Positions 54,208 through 61,634 of a DNA stretch of 64,000 nucleotides are shown in pieces (position 1 is the first letter of the stretch; every line of letters starts with the position of its first letter). The stretch comes from an uncultured Prevotella sp. (GTDB lineage: Bacteria > Bacteroidota > Bacteroidia > Bacteroidales > Bacteroidaceae): positions 1 to 64,000 of the forward strand of contig CAMCLD010000004.1 of the NCBI GenBank assembly GCA_945875635.1, read 5' to 3'. The position numbers and the translations under genes are program-made. A model generated the notes under the pieces. That model had not been told where the DNA came from. It saw only the letters and a program-made list of their open reading frames with translations, and did not search any database.

Positions 54208-54837
54208 TTATATGCTACTGACATCAACATAGCCATTCATGACTGCATATATTGTCATGGCAGAAACCGTACGCATACCAAGTTTCTCCATAATATTGCG
54301 ACGATGTGTCATCGCTGTCGTTATGCTAATGTTGAGTTTGTCTGCTATTTCCTTGTTAGAATAACCCCTTGCTATAAATGATATAACTTCTGTTTCTCTG
54401 ACGGATAACTTGCCTTGTCCCGTCTTCTTTATCATAGGCGGCAAGTTCTTTCCTTTCCCATGGGCATTCTGCTCAAGTTTAAGCAATGACTTGACGAGTT
54501 CTTTTTCGGGAACATCAACGCAAAGCGAATGGAAATTGCTGAACCCACGATTATCTGCCATGGAACCAGTAAGCACAATAGTCTTGCATCTATATCTTTC
54601 AAAAAAAGCCCTTGAAGACAATACTACTGTCACAGCAGCGAAGAAATGATAATAATCATCAACTCTTCCACCATTTTCAAGTTCCTCAAGGCTATTGTAA
54701 CAGTCTATGACAGCTATAGGCATAACCTGCTGTAGGATGTGTTTCAACCCCAGTGCGGCAAGAGTGTTATTGTCAATAACAGCTATTTTAGGATGTCTGT
54801 TGTCATGTGACGTCATATTCACGTGTTCTGTCTCCAA
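54208..54837 (-). CDS. LuxR-type regulator with a degenerate receiver-like domain
   Basis: A 209-aa protein. The N-terminal half (residues about 16-125) begins like a receiver domain (KIAVIDNNTLAALGLKHIL), but the third strand (about 72-80, FFAAVTVV) lacks the phospho-accepting aspartate, so it looks like a pseudo-receiver. The C-terminal GerE/LuxR HTH is clear: LSVRETEVISFIARGYSNKEIADKLNISITTAMTHRRNIMEKLG (about 154-197). The HTH is strikingly like that of the hemerythrin regulator at 57597-58553, including the shared endings with TIYA and VD-SS. It starts 19 bases inside the nrdG stop; a start at 54816 (MTSHDN) would avoid the overlap. Its coupling to nrdDG suggests control of, or by, anaerobic conditions. 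Confidence 0.82.
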   Translation of the reverse strand: METEHVNMTSHDNRHPKIAVIDNNTLAALGLKHILQQVMPIAVIDCYNSLEELENGGRVDDYYHFFAAVTVVLSSRAFFERYRCKTIVLTGSMADNRGFSNFHSLCVDVPEKELVKSLLKLEQNAHGKGKNLPPMIKKTGQGKLSVRETEVISFIARGYSNKEIADKLNISITTAMTHRRNIMEKLGMRTVSAMTIYAVMNGYVDVSSI

Positions 54838-55292
54838 AATCTTGATGTTATATCCATGAAGGAACCGTCATCATTCTTTTTATACAGTCTCTGATTCGTA
54901 GTTCTCTCCTTCAAGCTGCCAAGATGCTTGATGTACGGACCAACTTTTATGTAATTAAATTTTTTCCTTATGTCATTAGTAGGGAGCATTGTCCTTCCAC
55001 TATACCATCCCACCTTGTAGGCAGGATGGAATTCCGTGATATAGTCGGCAAGTCTCGCAACATTGTACGGGTCAGCATCTCCACCCATGAAACATATACA
55101 TGTTATCTCGTTGCCATATTCTCCAATCATCGTATCTATAGCATTTTCCGTTAGTAGTGTTCCAATATCACCCCATAGATACGAACTGTGACAACCAGGA
55201 CATCTGCATGGACAGTTTGAGATGTTTATGGCAAGAGTCACCTCGTCAGGTATTTCTTGGAACACCACTCCAGTGTTGACATATTTAAGCAT
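54819..55292 (-). CDS. nrdG: anaerobic ribonucleotide reductase activase
   Basis: A radical-SAM activating enzyme that generates the glycyl radical on NrdD. The cluster-binding cysteines are in NCPCRCPGCHS (C-x3-C-x2-C, residues about 27-37), and the SAM-binding VTLAINISN and CICFMGGDADPYN segments are present. The 157-aa length is typical of short activases. It starts 3 bases after the nrdD stop, so the two are co-translated, and overlaps the LuxR-type gene at its end. Confidence 0.92.
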   Translation of the reverse strand: MLKYVNTGVVFQEIPDEVTLAINISNCPCRCPGCHSSYLWGDIGTLLTENAIDTMIGEYGNEITCICFMGGDADPYNVARLADYITEFHPAYKVGWYSGRTMLPTNDIRKKFNYIKVGPYIKHLGSLKERTTNQRLYKKNDDGSFMDITSRFWRQNT

Positions 55293-55295
55293 ACA

Positions 55296-57413
55296 TCATG
55301 CCTCCACCTTGTCAGGACATTTCGTCTTGGTGGCATAGTATCTTCTTGATGCCTCTTCCTGCCTTGGCTGTGAGAAATTGCTGACCCTCTTCAAGTAGCC
55401 AATAATACGAGTCATATAGTCAATGTTGTGAGAATGGCAATGTGGACATTCCTTGAGATATCTCTTGTCAATTGTGCCACAGTCGTTACATATTGTATTG
55501 GGAATGTTGAATGTGAAATAGTTGCATCCTTCATTAGCTGCAATTTTAAGGAGCTGCGCATACTGTGCCTTGCTCAGATGTTCCTCAAGGTTCATGTGCA
55601 AGGCGGAACCACCGGTCAGGTGCTCAATATATGGCTTTCCGTGAAGCTTGAACTTGTCAATAATAGTCAGAGAGTCATCCTCAACAACGTAGAAATAACT
55701 ATTATAGCAGTCACGTGGTACAAGATATCCATCCTCCCTATCCCATTTTGCATGTTTAACGCCTACATTCTCAGCAGGTATCATCTCGCAATTGAAAAGC
55801 ACCTCCTTCGACCTGTATTTCCTGTTATAATGTTCGATAATCTCAAGGATACTCTGTACAAAAGCCTTATAGTCATCGTTAGGCGTAATGGAAAGACCCA
55901 TGAACTCAGCAGCTTCCACGAGTCCGTTAATACCAATTGTCAGGTATTGTCTTGCTATGTTGATGTACCCAGCATCGAAGAGCGGAAGCATACCGTGTTT
56001 CTGCAATTCCTTAAGATTCTCGTTGTATGCCATCTGGACCTTATGGCATAAATCGACTACGCCCGAGAGATAATCCCTGTAGTCCAGATTGTGGTTGACA
56101 GCATACTGGATACATCTGTTCAAGTTGACAGTAAGTACACTCTTGGAACCAGTTGATACGCCACCAGCACCCAACGTATAGCTGAATCCATTATCTTGTA
56201 TCTCATTCCTGAGACGGCAACAAGAGCTAAGAGAATCGGCATTGTCGCTCATGTATGTGAAGAAAGAATGCCCTTCGGAGTACATCTCAGCTGTAAAGTC
56301 ACCCCATTCCTTGTCCATACACTCACCATCTTTAGTAAGCAGTGCCATCGTCTCTACCGGGAATGTAAGGACAGCCTTTGTGCGCTCCTTGTTGAACCAT
56401 TTCATAAATCGCTTCTGCAACCATGACAGTCCTTCCCAGTCAGGCTGTGAACCATCTGGGAAGTAGAAGTTTCCAAAAAGGCTCTCAAAATAGTATTTGT
56501 CATAATATGCTACATTCCAGAATACAGCCTGATAATTCCTTGCACCAGTAGGCTGGTTAATGGAATATACAATCTGCTCAAAGCAGTCGGTAATCATCTT
56601 GTCTATGGTGCGCTGCTTGATAGAAAGGTCAACTACCTTATCGGCGTTCAGATAATAATCCTTTCCATATTCCAATCCTATGAAATAATTAAGATACATA
56701 AGGAACTCAGGTGTTGCGCATGCACCACTTAGCATACTGGAGACCATGAAAACCATGTTCACAAATCCACCGCAGAAAGACTTGAGGTTTGTGGGTGCTG
56801 TAGAATTGCCTCCAATGGAAGTCGTACCACCTATAAGCCATGGATACATTGTTATTGATGCACAATAGTTGGCAAGACTGGTTTCATCATTTTTATATAT
56901 AAAATGGTGGGTAAGCATCTCAACATACTTGTTTGCGAGTTCCTTGCCATACATCTTTTTTATTCTGTCGGTCAGGAGGCGGCGGTTAAGTCTTATGAAA
57001 CTTGACTTTGGCAACTCACCTATTAGGGTTGCAATGTTCTTATGTTCTACATTTGCGTTGGCATCATATTTCGAGCCTGTAGCAGCATTGGCAGCCTCGC
57101 AATAGTCTGAGAGGAACTGAAGTCTTGCCAATGTCTCCCTATCCTCGGTATGCTGCTGACGATAAAGCATGAATGACTTAGCCACGTCATAAAACCCCTC
57201 TCTCATCAAGGACACTTCCACCTGATTCTGTATGTCCTCAACGGTAATACCTTCGTGAATATCAAGGTTGCTTAGGATTTTGGAAAGCATGCCAAGGTCT
57301 GCTGGTTGTTTCACGCTGTCAAATGCCTTTACAATGGCATTCATAATCTTGTCAAGGGAGAATCTATCTTTTGTCCCATCCCTCTTTGTAATTGTAAAGT
57401 TCTTAATCTCCAT
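55296..57413 (-). CDS. nrdD: anaerobic ribonucleoside-triphosphate reductase
   Basis: A glycyl-radical enzyme that makes deoxyribonucleotides without oxygen. The N-terminus is an ATP-cone (residues about 1-90), an allosteric activity site. The zinc site near the C-terminus is CNDCGTIDKRYLKECPHCHS, and the glycyl radical region follows in MTRIIGYLKRVSNFSQPRQEE. The frame is open to 57443; the ATG at 57413 (MEIKNFTITKRDGTKDRFSLDKI) is preferred because it begins right at the ATP-cone, giving 705 aa. nrdG follows after 3 bases. The leader upstream carries notable inverted repeats (57430-57480) and a -7 box inside another (57537-57560). Confidence 0.95.
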   Translation of the reverse strand: MEIKNFTITKRDGTKDRFSLDKIMNAIVKAFDSVKQPADLGMLSKILSNLDIHEGITVEDIQNQVEVSLMREGFYDVAKSFMLYRQQHTEDRETLARLQFLSDYCEAANAATGSKYDANANVEHKNIATLIGELPKSSFIRLNRRLLTDRIKKMYGKELANKYVEMLTHHFIYKNDETSLANYCASITMYPWLIGGTTSIGGNSTAPTNLKSFCGGFVNMVFMVSSMLSGACATPEFLMYLNYFIGLEYGKDYYLNADKVVDLSIKQRTIDKMITDCFEQIVYSINQPTGARNYQAVFWNVAYYDKYYFESLFGNFYFPDGSQPDWEGLSWLQKRFMKWFNKERTKAVLTFPVETMALLTKDGECMDKEWGDFTAEMYSEGHSFFTYMSDNADSLSSCCRLRNEIQDNGFSYTLGAGGVSTGSKSVLTVNLNRCIQYAVNHNLDYRDYLSGVVDLCHKVQMAYNENLKELQKHGMLPLFDAGYINIARQYLTIGINGLVEAAEFMGLSITPNDDYKAFVQSILEIIEHYNRKYRSKEVLFNCEMIPAENVGVKHAKWDREDGYLVPRDCYNSYFYVVEDDSLTIIDKFKLHGKPYIEHLTGGSALHMNLEEHLSKAQYAQLLKIAANEGCNYFTFNIPNTICNDCGTIDKRYLKECPHCHSHNIDYMTRIIGYLKRVSNFSQPRQEEASRRYYATKTKCPDKVEA

Positions 57414-57429
57414 TATCAGTTTATCTTTT

Positions 57430-57480
57430 GGAAAACTTTTCAAATCATTTTATCGGAAAAGTTTTCCGAAAAGGAAAACT
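57430..57480 (-). promoter_or_regulatory. alternating hairpins in the nrdD leader
   Basis: Three related segments: GGAAAACTTTTC (57430-57441), GAAAAGTTTTCC (57456-57467) and GGAAAACT (57473-57480). The middle one can pair with the first (12 base pairs) or with the third (8 base pairs), but not both at once. The middle segment is itself part of the near-palindrome CGGAAAAGTTTTCCG (57454-57468). These lie 17-67 bases before the nrdD start, within the predicted leader. They could be a leader switch, or operator sites for a dimeric repressor; the sequence does not decide. Confidence 0.5.
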
Positions 57481-57536
57481 GCCTAATAGTAAAAGATTGT
57501 CAAAGTTTCAATTTTTGAACAATAAATAAGTGCTCG

Positions 57537-57560
57537 CAAAATTACAACTATTTATTGTAA
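57537..57560 (-). promoter_or_regulatory. nrdD promoter with overlapping inverted repeat
   Basis: CAAAATTA (57537-57544) reads TAATTTTG on the minus strand, a -7 box. An inverted repeat TTACAA (57542-57547), 7 bases, TTGTAA (57555-57560) overlaps its upstream edge. A regulator bound there would cover the promoter. Confidence 0.5.
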
Positions 57561-57596
57561 CATAAAAAGATATGGAGTATTTTAAATGTTAAGTTA

Positions 57597-58553
57597 TCAT
57601 AATTTAACAGAGGAAATATCTACGAGATTATTAACTATTGCATAAATGGTAAGCCCGGCTGCACTGTGTATCTGTAACTTACGTGCGATGTTGCGCCTAT
57701 GTGTTATAACAGTGTTGACGGAGATGAACAAATGGTCGGCAATCTCTTTGTTTGACATTCCCTGTACTACCCCAATGACAACATCCCTTTCCCTTTCGCT
57801 AAGTTGTGCTGAATCGGAAGTCGTATTGTTTAGCATATTTGTAATATTGGCAGTAACACCTCTTTGCCGTGACTTCTTTTCCAGATTTCTTATTGCAGGT
57901 ATGAAGATTCTTTCTTCCACCTCGGCATGCTGTGCCAACCAGTTCTCACAATTATATATATCATATAAGGCAGCCATTAGCTGGTTGTTGTGGTGTTTGT
58001 CAGAGGGAAGGTACTTCAGAATGATGTCCTTTAGTTCTTTCAGTTTCTGGTCTGTGAGATGATGTAGTTTAGACGATGAATCCACATCGTATTCCTCTGA
58101 CAAGTCACCGTTGAGCAATGCCTCTACATACGGGAAAAGTTCCTTTTCCTCATTTACCATGTGTTTCTTAATGAAGAGAGCATATTCATCATACAGTTTA
58201 ACGATAAGTCTTGCAAGGTTGTCACTTTCATTGAGAGCTTCAGTAAGTTCCTTCCTTATGAACGGCAATTCAAAGTTGAGGAAATATTCATGACTCGAGA
58301 GCAGGTACCTTTTTAGTGTCGGTATAGAAATGTTTGTTGTATCGTCTGTGTTGTAGAAACCGTTAATGGTCAGATTAACAACAGACAGGAATGTATAAGT
58401 ATCGACATTCTGCTCTTCGCATACCTCCCGTACAGTTTTATCTCCAAAACCAAGATTAATGCCAAACCTTCCCAATACTTGTAACAAATCATAGTTGTCT
58501 CTGATTAGGATTATCATCTGGTCATCTGCCTCGTACATCTTATGGCTTCTCAT
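57597..58553 (-). CDS. hemerythrin-domain LuxR-type transcriptional regulator
   Basis: A 318-aa regulator with two parts. An N-terminal region (residues about 15-65, with LQVLGRFGINLGFGDKTVREVCEEQNVDTYTFLSVVN) resembles the start of RIC/ScdA iron-sulfur repair proteins. A hemerythrin-type helical bundle follows (about 78-225), with candidate di-iron ligands H88, H131-x3-E135, H164 or H165, and H209-x3-E213. A linker leads to a LuxR/GerE HTH (about 251-318: LSERERDVVIGVVQGMSNKEIADHLFISVNTVITHRRNIARKL). Hemerythrins bind oxygen or NO and iron, so this looks like a one-component oxygen/NO/iron sensor. It lies between nrdD and the divergent iron/heme operon; the regulated genes are inferred. Confidence 0.85.
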   Translation of the reverse strand: MRSHKMYEADDQMIILIRDNYDLLQVLGRFGINLGFGDKTVREVCEEQNVDTYTFLSVVNLTINGFYNTDDTTNISIPTLKRYLLSSHEYFLNFELPFIRKELTEALNESDNLARLIVKLYDEYALFIKKHMVNEEKELFPYVEALLNGDLSEEYDVDSSSKLHHLTDQKLKELKDIILKYLPSDKHHNNQLMAALYDIYNCENWLAQHAEVEERIFIPAIRNLEKKSRQRGVTANITNMLNNTTSDSAQLSERERDVVIGVVQGMSNKEIADHLFISVNTVITHRRNIARKLQIHSAAGLTIYAIVNNLVDISSVKL

Positions 58554-58680
58554 TATATAATATTATTTAAGTTTCATTTTTGGAGTTATTGTAACGATGG
58601 GCTAAATCATGTCTTGTCGCCATACCCACATATTAACATGCAAAGTAACTAAAAAAAATCCATTTCCACAATAACCATTT

Positions 58681-58730
58681 TTAGGTATTTTGACATCATA
58701 AATATTTCACATTATTTAGGTATTGTGAAA
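58681..58730 (+). promoter_or_regulatory. candidate operators upstream of the iron/heme operon
   Basis: TTAGGTATT occurs twice as a direct repeat at 58681-58689 and 58716-58724, 35 bases apart. An inverted pair TTTCACA (58705-58711) and TGTGAAA (58724-58730) lies with a 12-base spacer across the second copy. All this is 16 to 65 bases upstream of the -7 box at 58746. Binding protein unknown; the divergent hemerythrin-LuxR regulator is the obvious candidate. Confidence 0.5.
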
Positions 58731-58745
58731 AATCAGTCATATTCC

Positions 58746-58753
58746 TACCTTTG
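58746..58753 (+). promoter_or_regulatory. -7 box for the porin-imelysin operon
   Basis: TACCTTTG matches TAnnTTTG, 27 bases upstream of the start at 58780. The -33 region overlaps the TTTCACA/TGTGAAA repeat. Confidence 0.6.
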
Positions 58754-58779
58754 CAACCGTAAATCAGCATTATTTAAAC

Positions 58780-60114
58780 ATGAACAAAAGAAACATAACG
58801 AAATTTATCACGGTGTGTGCCTGTCTTGCATGTACAAGCTATGCTTCGGCACAGGTAAACGCATCGGATAGCGTGATGTCACACGCTAAAGGAAACAGAC
58901 TAAGTGTAGGTGGTTATGGAGAGGTTGCTATGTCCAGGAATTTCTATAGTGACAACATATATAGATATTCCAAGCCTTCACAGTACAAGAACGACCCAAG
59001 TCATGGGAGGTTTGACATTCCACATGCAGTAATATACCTTAGTTATGATTTTGGCAAAGGCTGGACCATGGGTACAGAGATTGAGTTTGAACATACGGGT
59101 ACAGGCAGTGCCGTAGAACAGGAATACGAGGAAGCTGGTGAGTGGGAACAGGAAGTTGAAAAAGGAGGTGAGGTTGAGCTGGAACAGTTCTGGATACAAA
59201 AGTCATTTGGTAAAGCCTTCAACATTAAAGCTGGACACATAGTAGTACCCGTAGGACTCAACAATGCGCATCATGAGCCATTGAATTTCTTCACAGTATA
59301 TCGTCCTGAAGGAGAAAACACCATACTCCCATCGACATGGCACGATACAGGAATAAGCATCTGGGGAAAATCTGGTGATTTCAGATACGAGGCACTTGTG
59401 GTGGCTGGTCTTGACGCTTTCAACTTCAGCAGAGACGGATGGATTCATGATGGTGCAGGTTCAGCTTTTGAATTTAAAGTGGCGAACAAATACGGATTTG
59501 CAGCAAGGCTTGACAATTACTCCATTCCTGGACTTAGACTTGGTATTAGTGGCTATTACGGCAATTCCATGCACAACACATACCCACACGACCTTGAGGG
59601 TGAGACAATTACTGGAGAGAAGAAGACCTATGACAACATAAAAGGAACTGTAGCCATAGGGTCGTTTGACTTTACATTCAAGAGATTTAACTGGATTGTA
59701 CGCGGTCAGGCTGATTATGGTTATGTAGGTGAGGCTGCTGTCATAAATGACATTAAACGCACGAGAGCAAAGGTCAGCAATGCCCCATACAGCAGCCTTC
59801 CCGTTGGTAAAAACGCAGTCGCAATAGGAATTGAAGGAGGATACAACATCTTCTCTCAGTTTCACAAACTAAGAGAAGACAACCAGAAGATGTATGTATT
59901 TGGCAGATTTGAATACTATGATTCGTACATACCCGCCCCAGAACAGGCAAAATATGAATTCACTTCAAAAAAGAACCTTTCTTTCGGACTTAATTATTAT
60001 CCTTTACCACAGATAGTTGTAAAGGCTGACTACACGCATAGATTTCTCAAAAGTCAATATAATGATGAACCAAGTCTAAACATCGGAATAGCATACGAGG
60101 GCTTTTTCCTTTGA
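58780..60114 (+). CDS. porin-like outer-membrane beta-barrel protein
   Basis: A 444-aa protein with a signal peptide (residues about 1-24, ending ASAQ) and a chain of amphipathic strands that is typical of a porin or phosphate-selective-porin-like barrel. Recognisable runs are RFDIPHAVIYLSYDFGKGWTMGTEIEFEH, FWIQKSFGKAFNIKAGHIVVPVGLNN, NILPSTWHDTGISIWG-like loops and the final aromatic strand ending in F-F-L. An acidic, E-rich loop (about 117-145, with EQEYEEAGEWEQEVEKGGEVELEQ) could bind cations. It is the first gene of the operon with imelysin, di-heme and ccs genes, suggesting a metal-related barrel. The substrate is not known. Confidence 0.8.
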   Translation: MNKRNITKFITVCACLACTSYASAQVNASDSVMSHAKGNRLSVGGYGEVAMSRNFYSDNIYRYSKPSQYKNDPSHGRFDIPHAVIYLSYDFGKGWTMGTEIEFEHTGTGSAVEQEYEEAGEWEQEVEKGGEVELEQFWIQKSFGKAFNIKAGHIVVPVGLNNAHHEPLNFFTVYRPEGENTILPSTWHDTGISIWGKSGDFRYEALVVAGLDAFNFSRDGWIHDGAGSAFEFKVANKYGFAARLDNYSIPGLRLGISGYYGNSMHNTYPHDLEGETITGEKKTYDNIKGTVAIGSFDFTFKRFNWIVRGQADYGYVGEAAVINDIKRTRAKVSNAPYSSLPVGKNAVAIGIEGGYNIFSQFHKLREDNQKMYVFGRFEYYDSYIPAPEQAKYEFTSKKNLSFGLNYYPLPQIVVKADYTHRFLKSQYNDEPSLNIGIAYEGFFL

Positions 60115-60129
60115 TTCAAATAAGTCATT

Positions 60130-60196
60130 AGACTTGCCAACATGGCTATTTACATGTCAAACTTGTCAACTGACAGCATATCTAAGTCCAGCGAAA
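60130..60196 (+). repeat. dispersed intergenic repeat, copy 5
   Basis: GACTTGCCAACATGGCTATT, then ACATGTCAAACTTGTCAACT and a closing GCGAAAC resemble the ACTTGTCAACT and GCGAAAC words of copies 2 and 3, in a diverged form. It lies between the porin and imelysin genes, inside the operon. Confidence 0.4.
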
Positions 60197-60223
60197 CTAT
60201 AAACAAATAAAATTATCACAACA

Positions 60224-61468
60224 ATGAAAAAACATTTTTACATCACAATGCTTGGAGTGTCAGCTGCTACATTCACCATGGGAATAACATCTTGCAGCAG
60301 CGATGACGACAACTATGAAGGGGGAGAAACCACTGAACAGGTAGAGTCTATTAGGGACATAACATCCCAATATCTCAACAGTGTAGTATATCCCACATAT
60401 ACGAGCTTGGCAAACGAGACAAGCGACCTATACGAATATCTCGACAATGCAAAAGCTGCACTACGCGACGGCACGCTGACGCAATCGGATATAGACAGAA
60501 TATGCACATCGTTCCTTAATGCAAGGTCATATTGGGAAAAAACCGAGGCTTTCCTTTACGGACCTGCCACGACCTTCGGCATAGACCCACACATTGACAC
60601 ATGGCCTTTGGACTTGAATGGTCTTGCTGTCTCACTAAGCAACAAACAGCAAATACAGATGCTCGATGATGGAGATAATGGTATATCATATGCCGGAGCA
60701 AAGCTTGGACAGGAACTCCTTGGCTTCCATGGAATAGAGTTCATCATCTTCCGCAATGGCAGCAATCGAACATTAAGCTCGCTTAAAGGAGTGGAAGACG
60801 ACCCTGCATTTACAGGCAAGAATGTAACAGGGGAAGAAGAGCTTGTTTATGCTACTGCCGTGGCAGGTGACTTGCGTGACAGATGCTTCCAGCTTGAGGT
60901 GGCATGGAGAGGAGAAAGTGCATCACAATCACATCTTGACAGGGTTGAGGAGTGTGAGCTGGAAACACAGATTGGCACTTCTTATTATGGTGACAACATG
61001 CTTGGTGCCACTAAGGCTGGAAGTACTTTCGCTACATGGCAGGAAGTTCTCATCACAATATTCGAGTCTGGATGCTCCAACATTGCCAACGAGGTGGCAA
61101 ACACAAAGATGGGCAACGCCTATACAGGAGAAGACCCTAACTACATTGAGTCTCCTTACAGCAAGAAATCGTTTGTTGACTTCTACGACAACATCATCAG
61201 CATTAGAAACTCTCTGTATGGTGGTCTTGACCTTGGCACTCCACATGAGCATTCTGCAATGACATTACTGAAAGAGATGAATCCTGATTTGGCAACCAAG
61301 ATTGAAAGTTCACTGAACAGTTCACTTGATGCACTTAAAGAATGCCAGAAAGGAACAGCTTTCGTTGATGCTCCACAGTCACCGAAAGTAAAAGTTGCAA
61401 TGGATGCCATCAACGAGCTTGATGCCAATCTGAAGGCTGCCGCTCAATGGTCGGCAGGATTAAGATAG
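60224..61468 (+). CDS. imelysin-family (M75) lipoprotein
   Basis: An imelysin-like lipoprotein, 414 aa. The lipobox GITSC puts the lipid cysteine at residue 24. The cysteine is followed by SSDDDNYEGGE, a close match to the acidic surface-export signal (SDDDD-type) reported for Bacteroides lipoproteins, so the protein is probably exposed on the cell surface. The imelysin GxHxxE motif is GFHGIE (residues 167-172), with DPHIDTWPLD (about 121-130) upstream. Imelysin-like proteins take part in iron uptake; peptidase activity is usually absent. The gene lies 109 bases after the porin gene and 166 bases before the DUF1111 gene. Confidence 0.9.
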   Translation: MKKHFYITMLGVSAATFTMGITSCSSDDDNYEGGETTEQVESIRDITSQYLNSVVYPTYTSLANETSDLYEYLDNAKAALRDGTLTQSDIDRICTSFLNARSYWEKTEAFLYGPATTFGIDPHIDTWPLDLNGLAVSLSNKQQIQMLDDGDNGISYAGAKLGQELLGFHGIEFIIFRNGSNRTLSSLKGVEDDPAFTGKNVTGEEELVYATAVAGDLRDRCFQLEVAWRGESASQSHLDRVEECELETQIGTSYYGDNMLGATKAGSTFATWQEVLITIFESGCSNIANEVANTKMGNAYTGEDPNYIESPYSKKSFVDFYDNIISIRNSLYGGLDLGTPHEHSAMTLLKEMNPDLATKIESSLNSSLDALKECQKGTAFVDAPQSPKVKVAMDAINELDANLKAAAQWSAGLR

Positions 61469-61523
61469 AAAGAAGGCCCCAAGGTCGTAAGGTCTTTGAA
61501 GATTGAGGAACATTCAACTTTCA

Positions 61524-61557
61524 ACCTCCCCCTCCCCAGTGAGGGGCTGGGGGTTGA
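61524..61557. repeat. GC-rich hairpin intergenic repeat, second copy
   Basis: ACCTCCCCCTCCCCAGTGAG followed by GGGCTGGGGGTT. Read on the minus strand (AACCCCCAGCCCCTCACTGG...) it is a diverged copy of the element at 17076-17112. It lies in the gap before the DUF1111 gene. The frame of that gene is open across it, but this is not coding. Confidence 0.6.
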
Positions 61558-61634
61558 CCTCAACTTTCAAAACCTCAGAACCTGAAACCTCAAAACCATA
61601 TTTATATAATAATAATGTAATAATATCGTTTTAT

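Noticed and set aside
57597..58553. Plain iron-sulfur cluster repair protein (YtfE/ScdA) for the hemerythrin gene
   Set aside because: The C-terminal LuxR HTH makes it a regulator, although the N-terminal part resembles that family.
61503..61634. Upstream extension of the DUF1111 gene
   Set aside because: It crosses a GC-rich intergenic repeat and would bury the lipoprotein signal; the ATG at 61635 gives a proper signal peptide.
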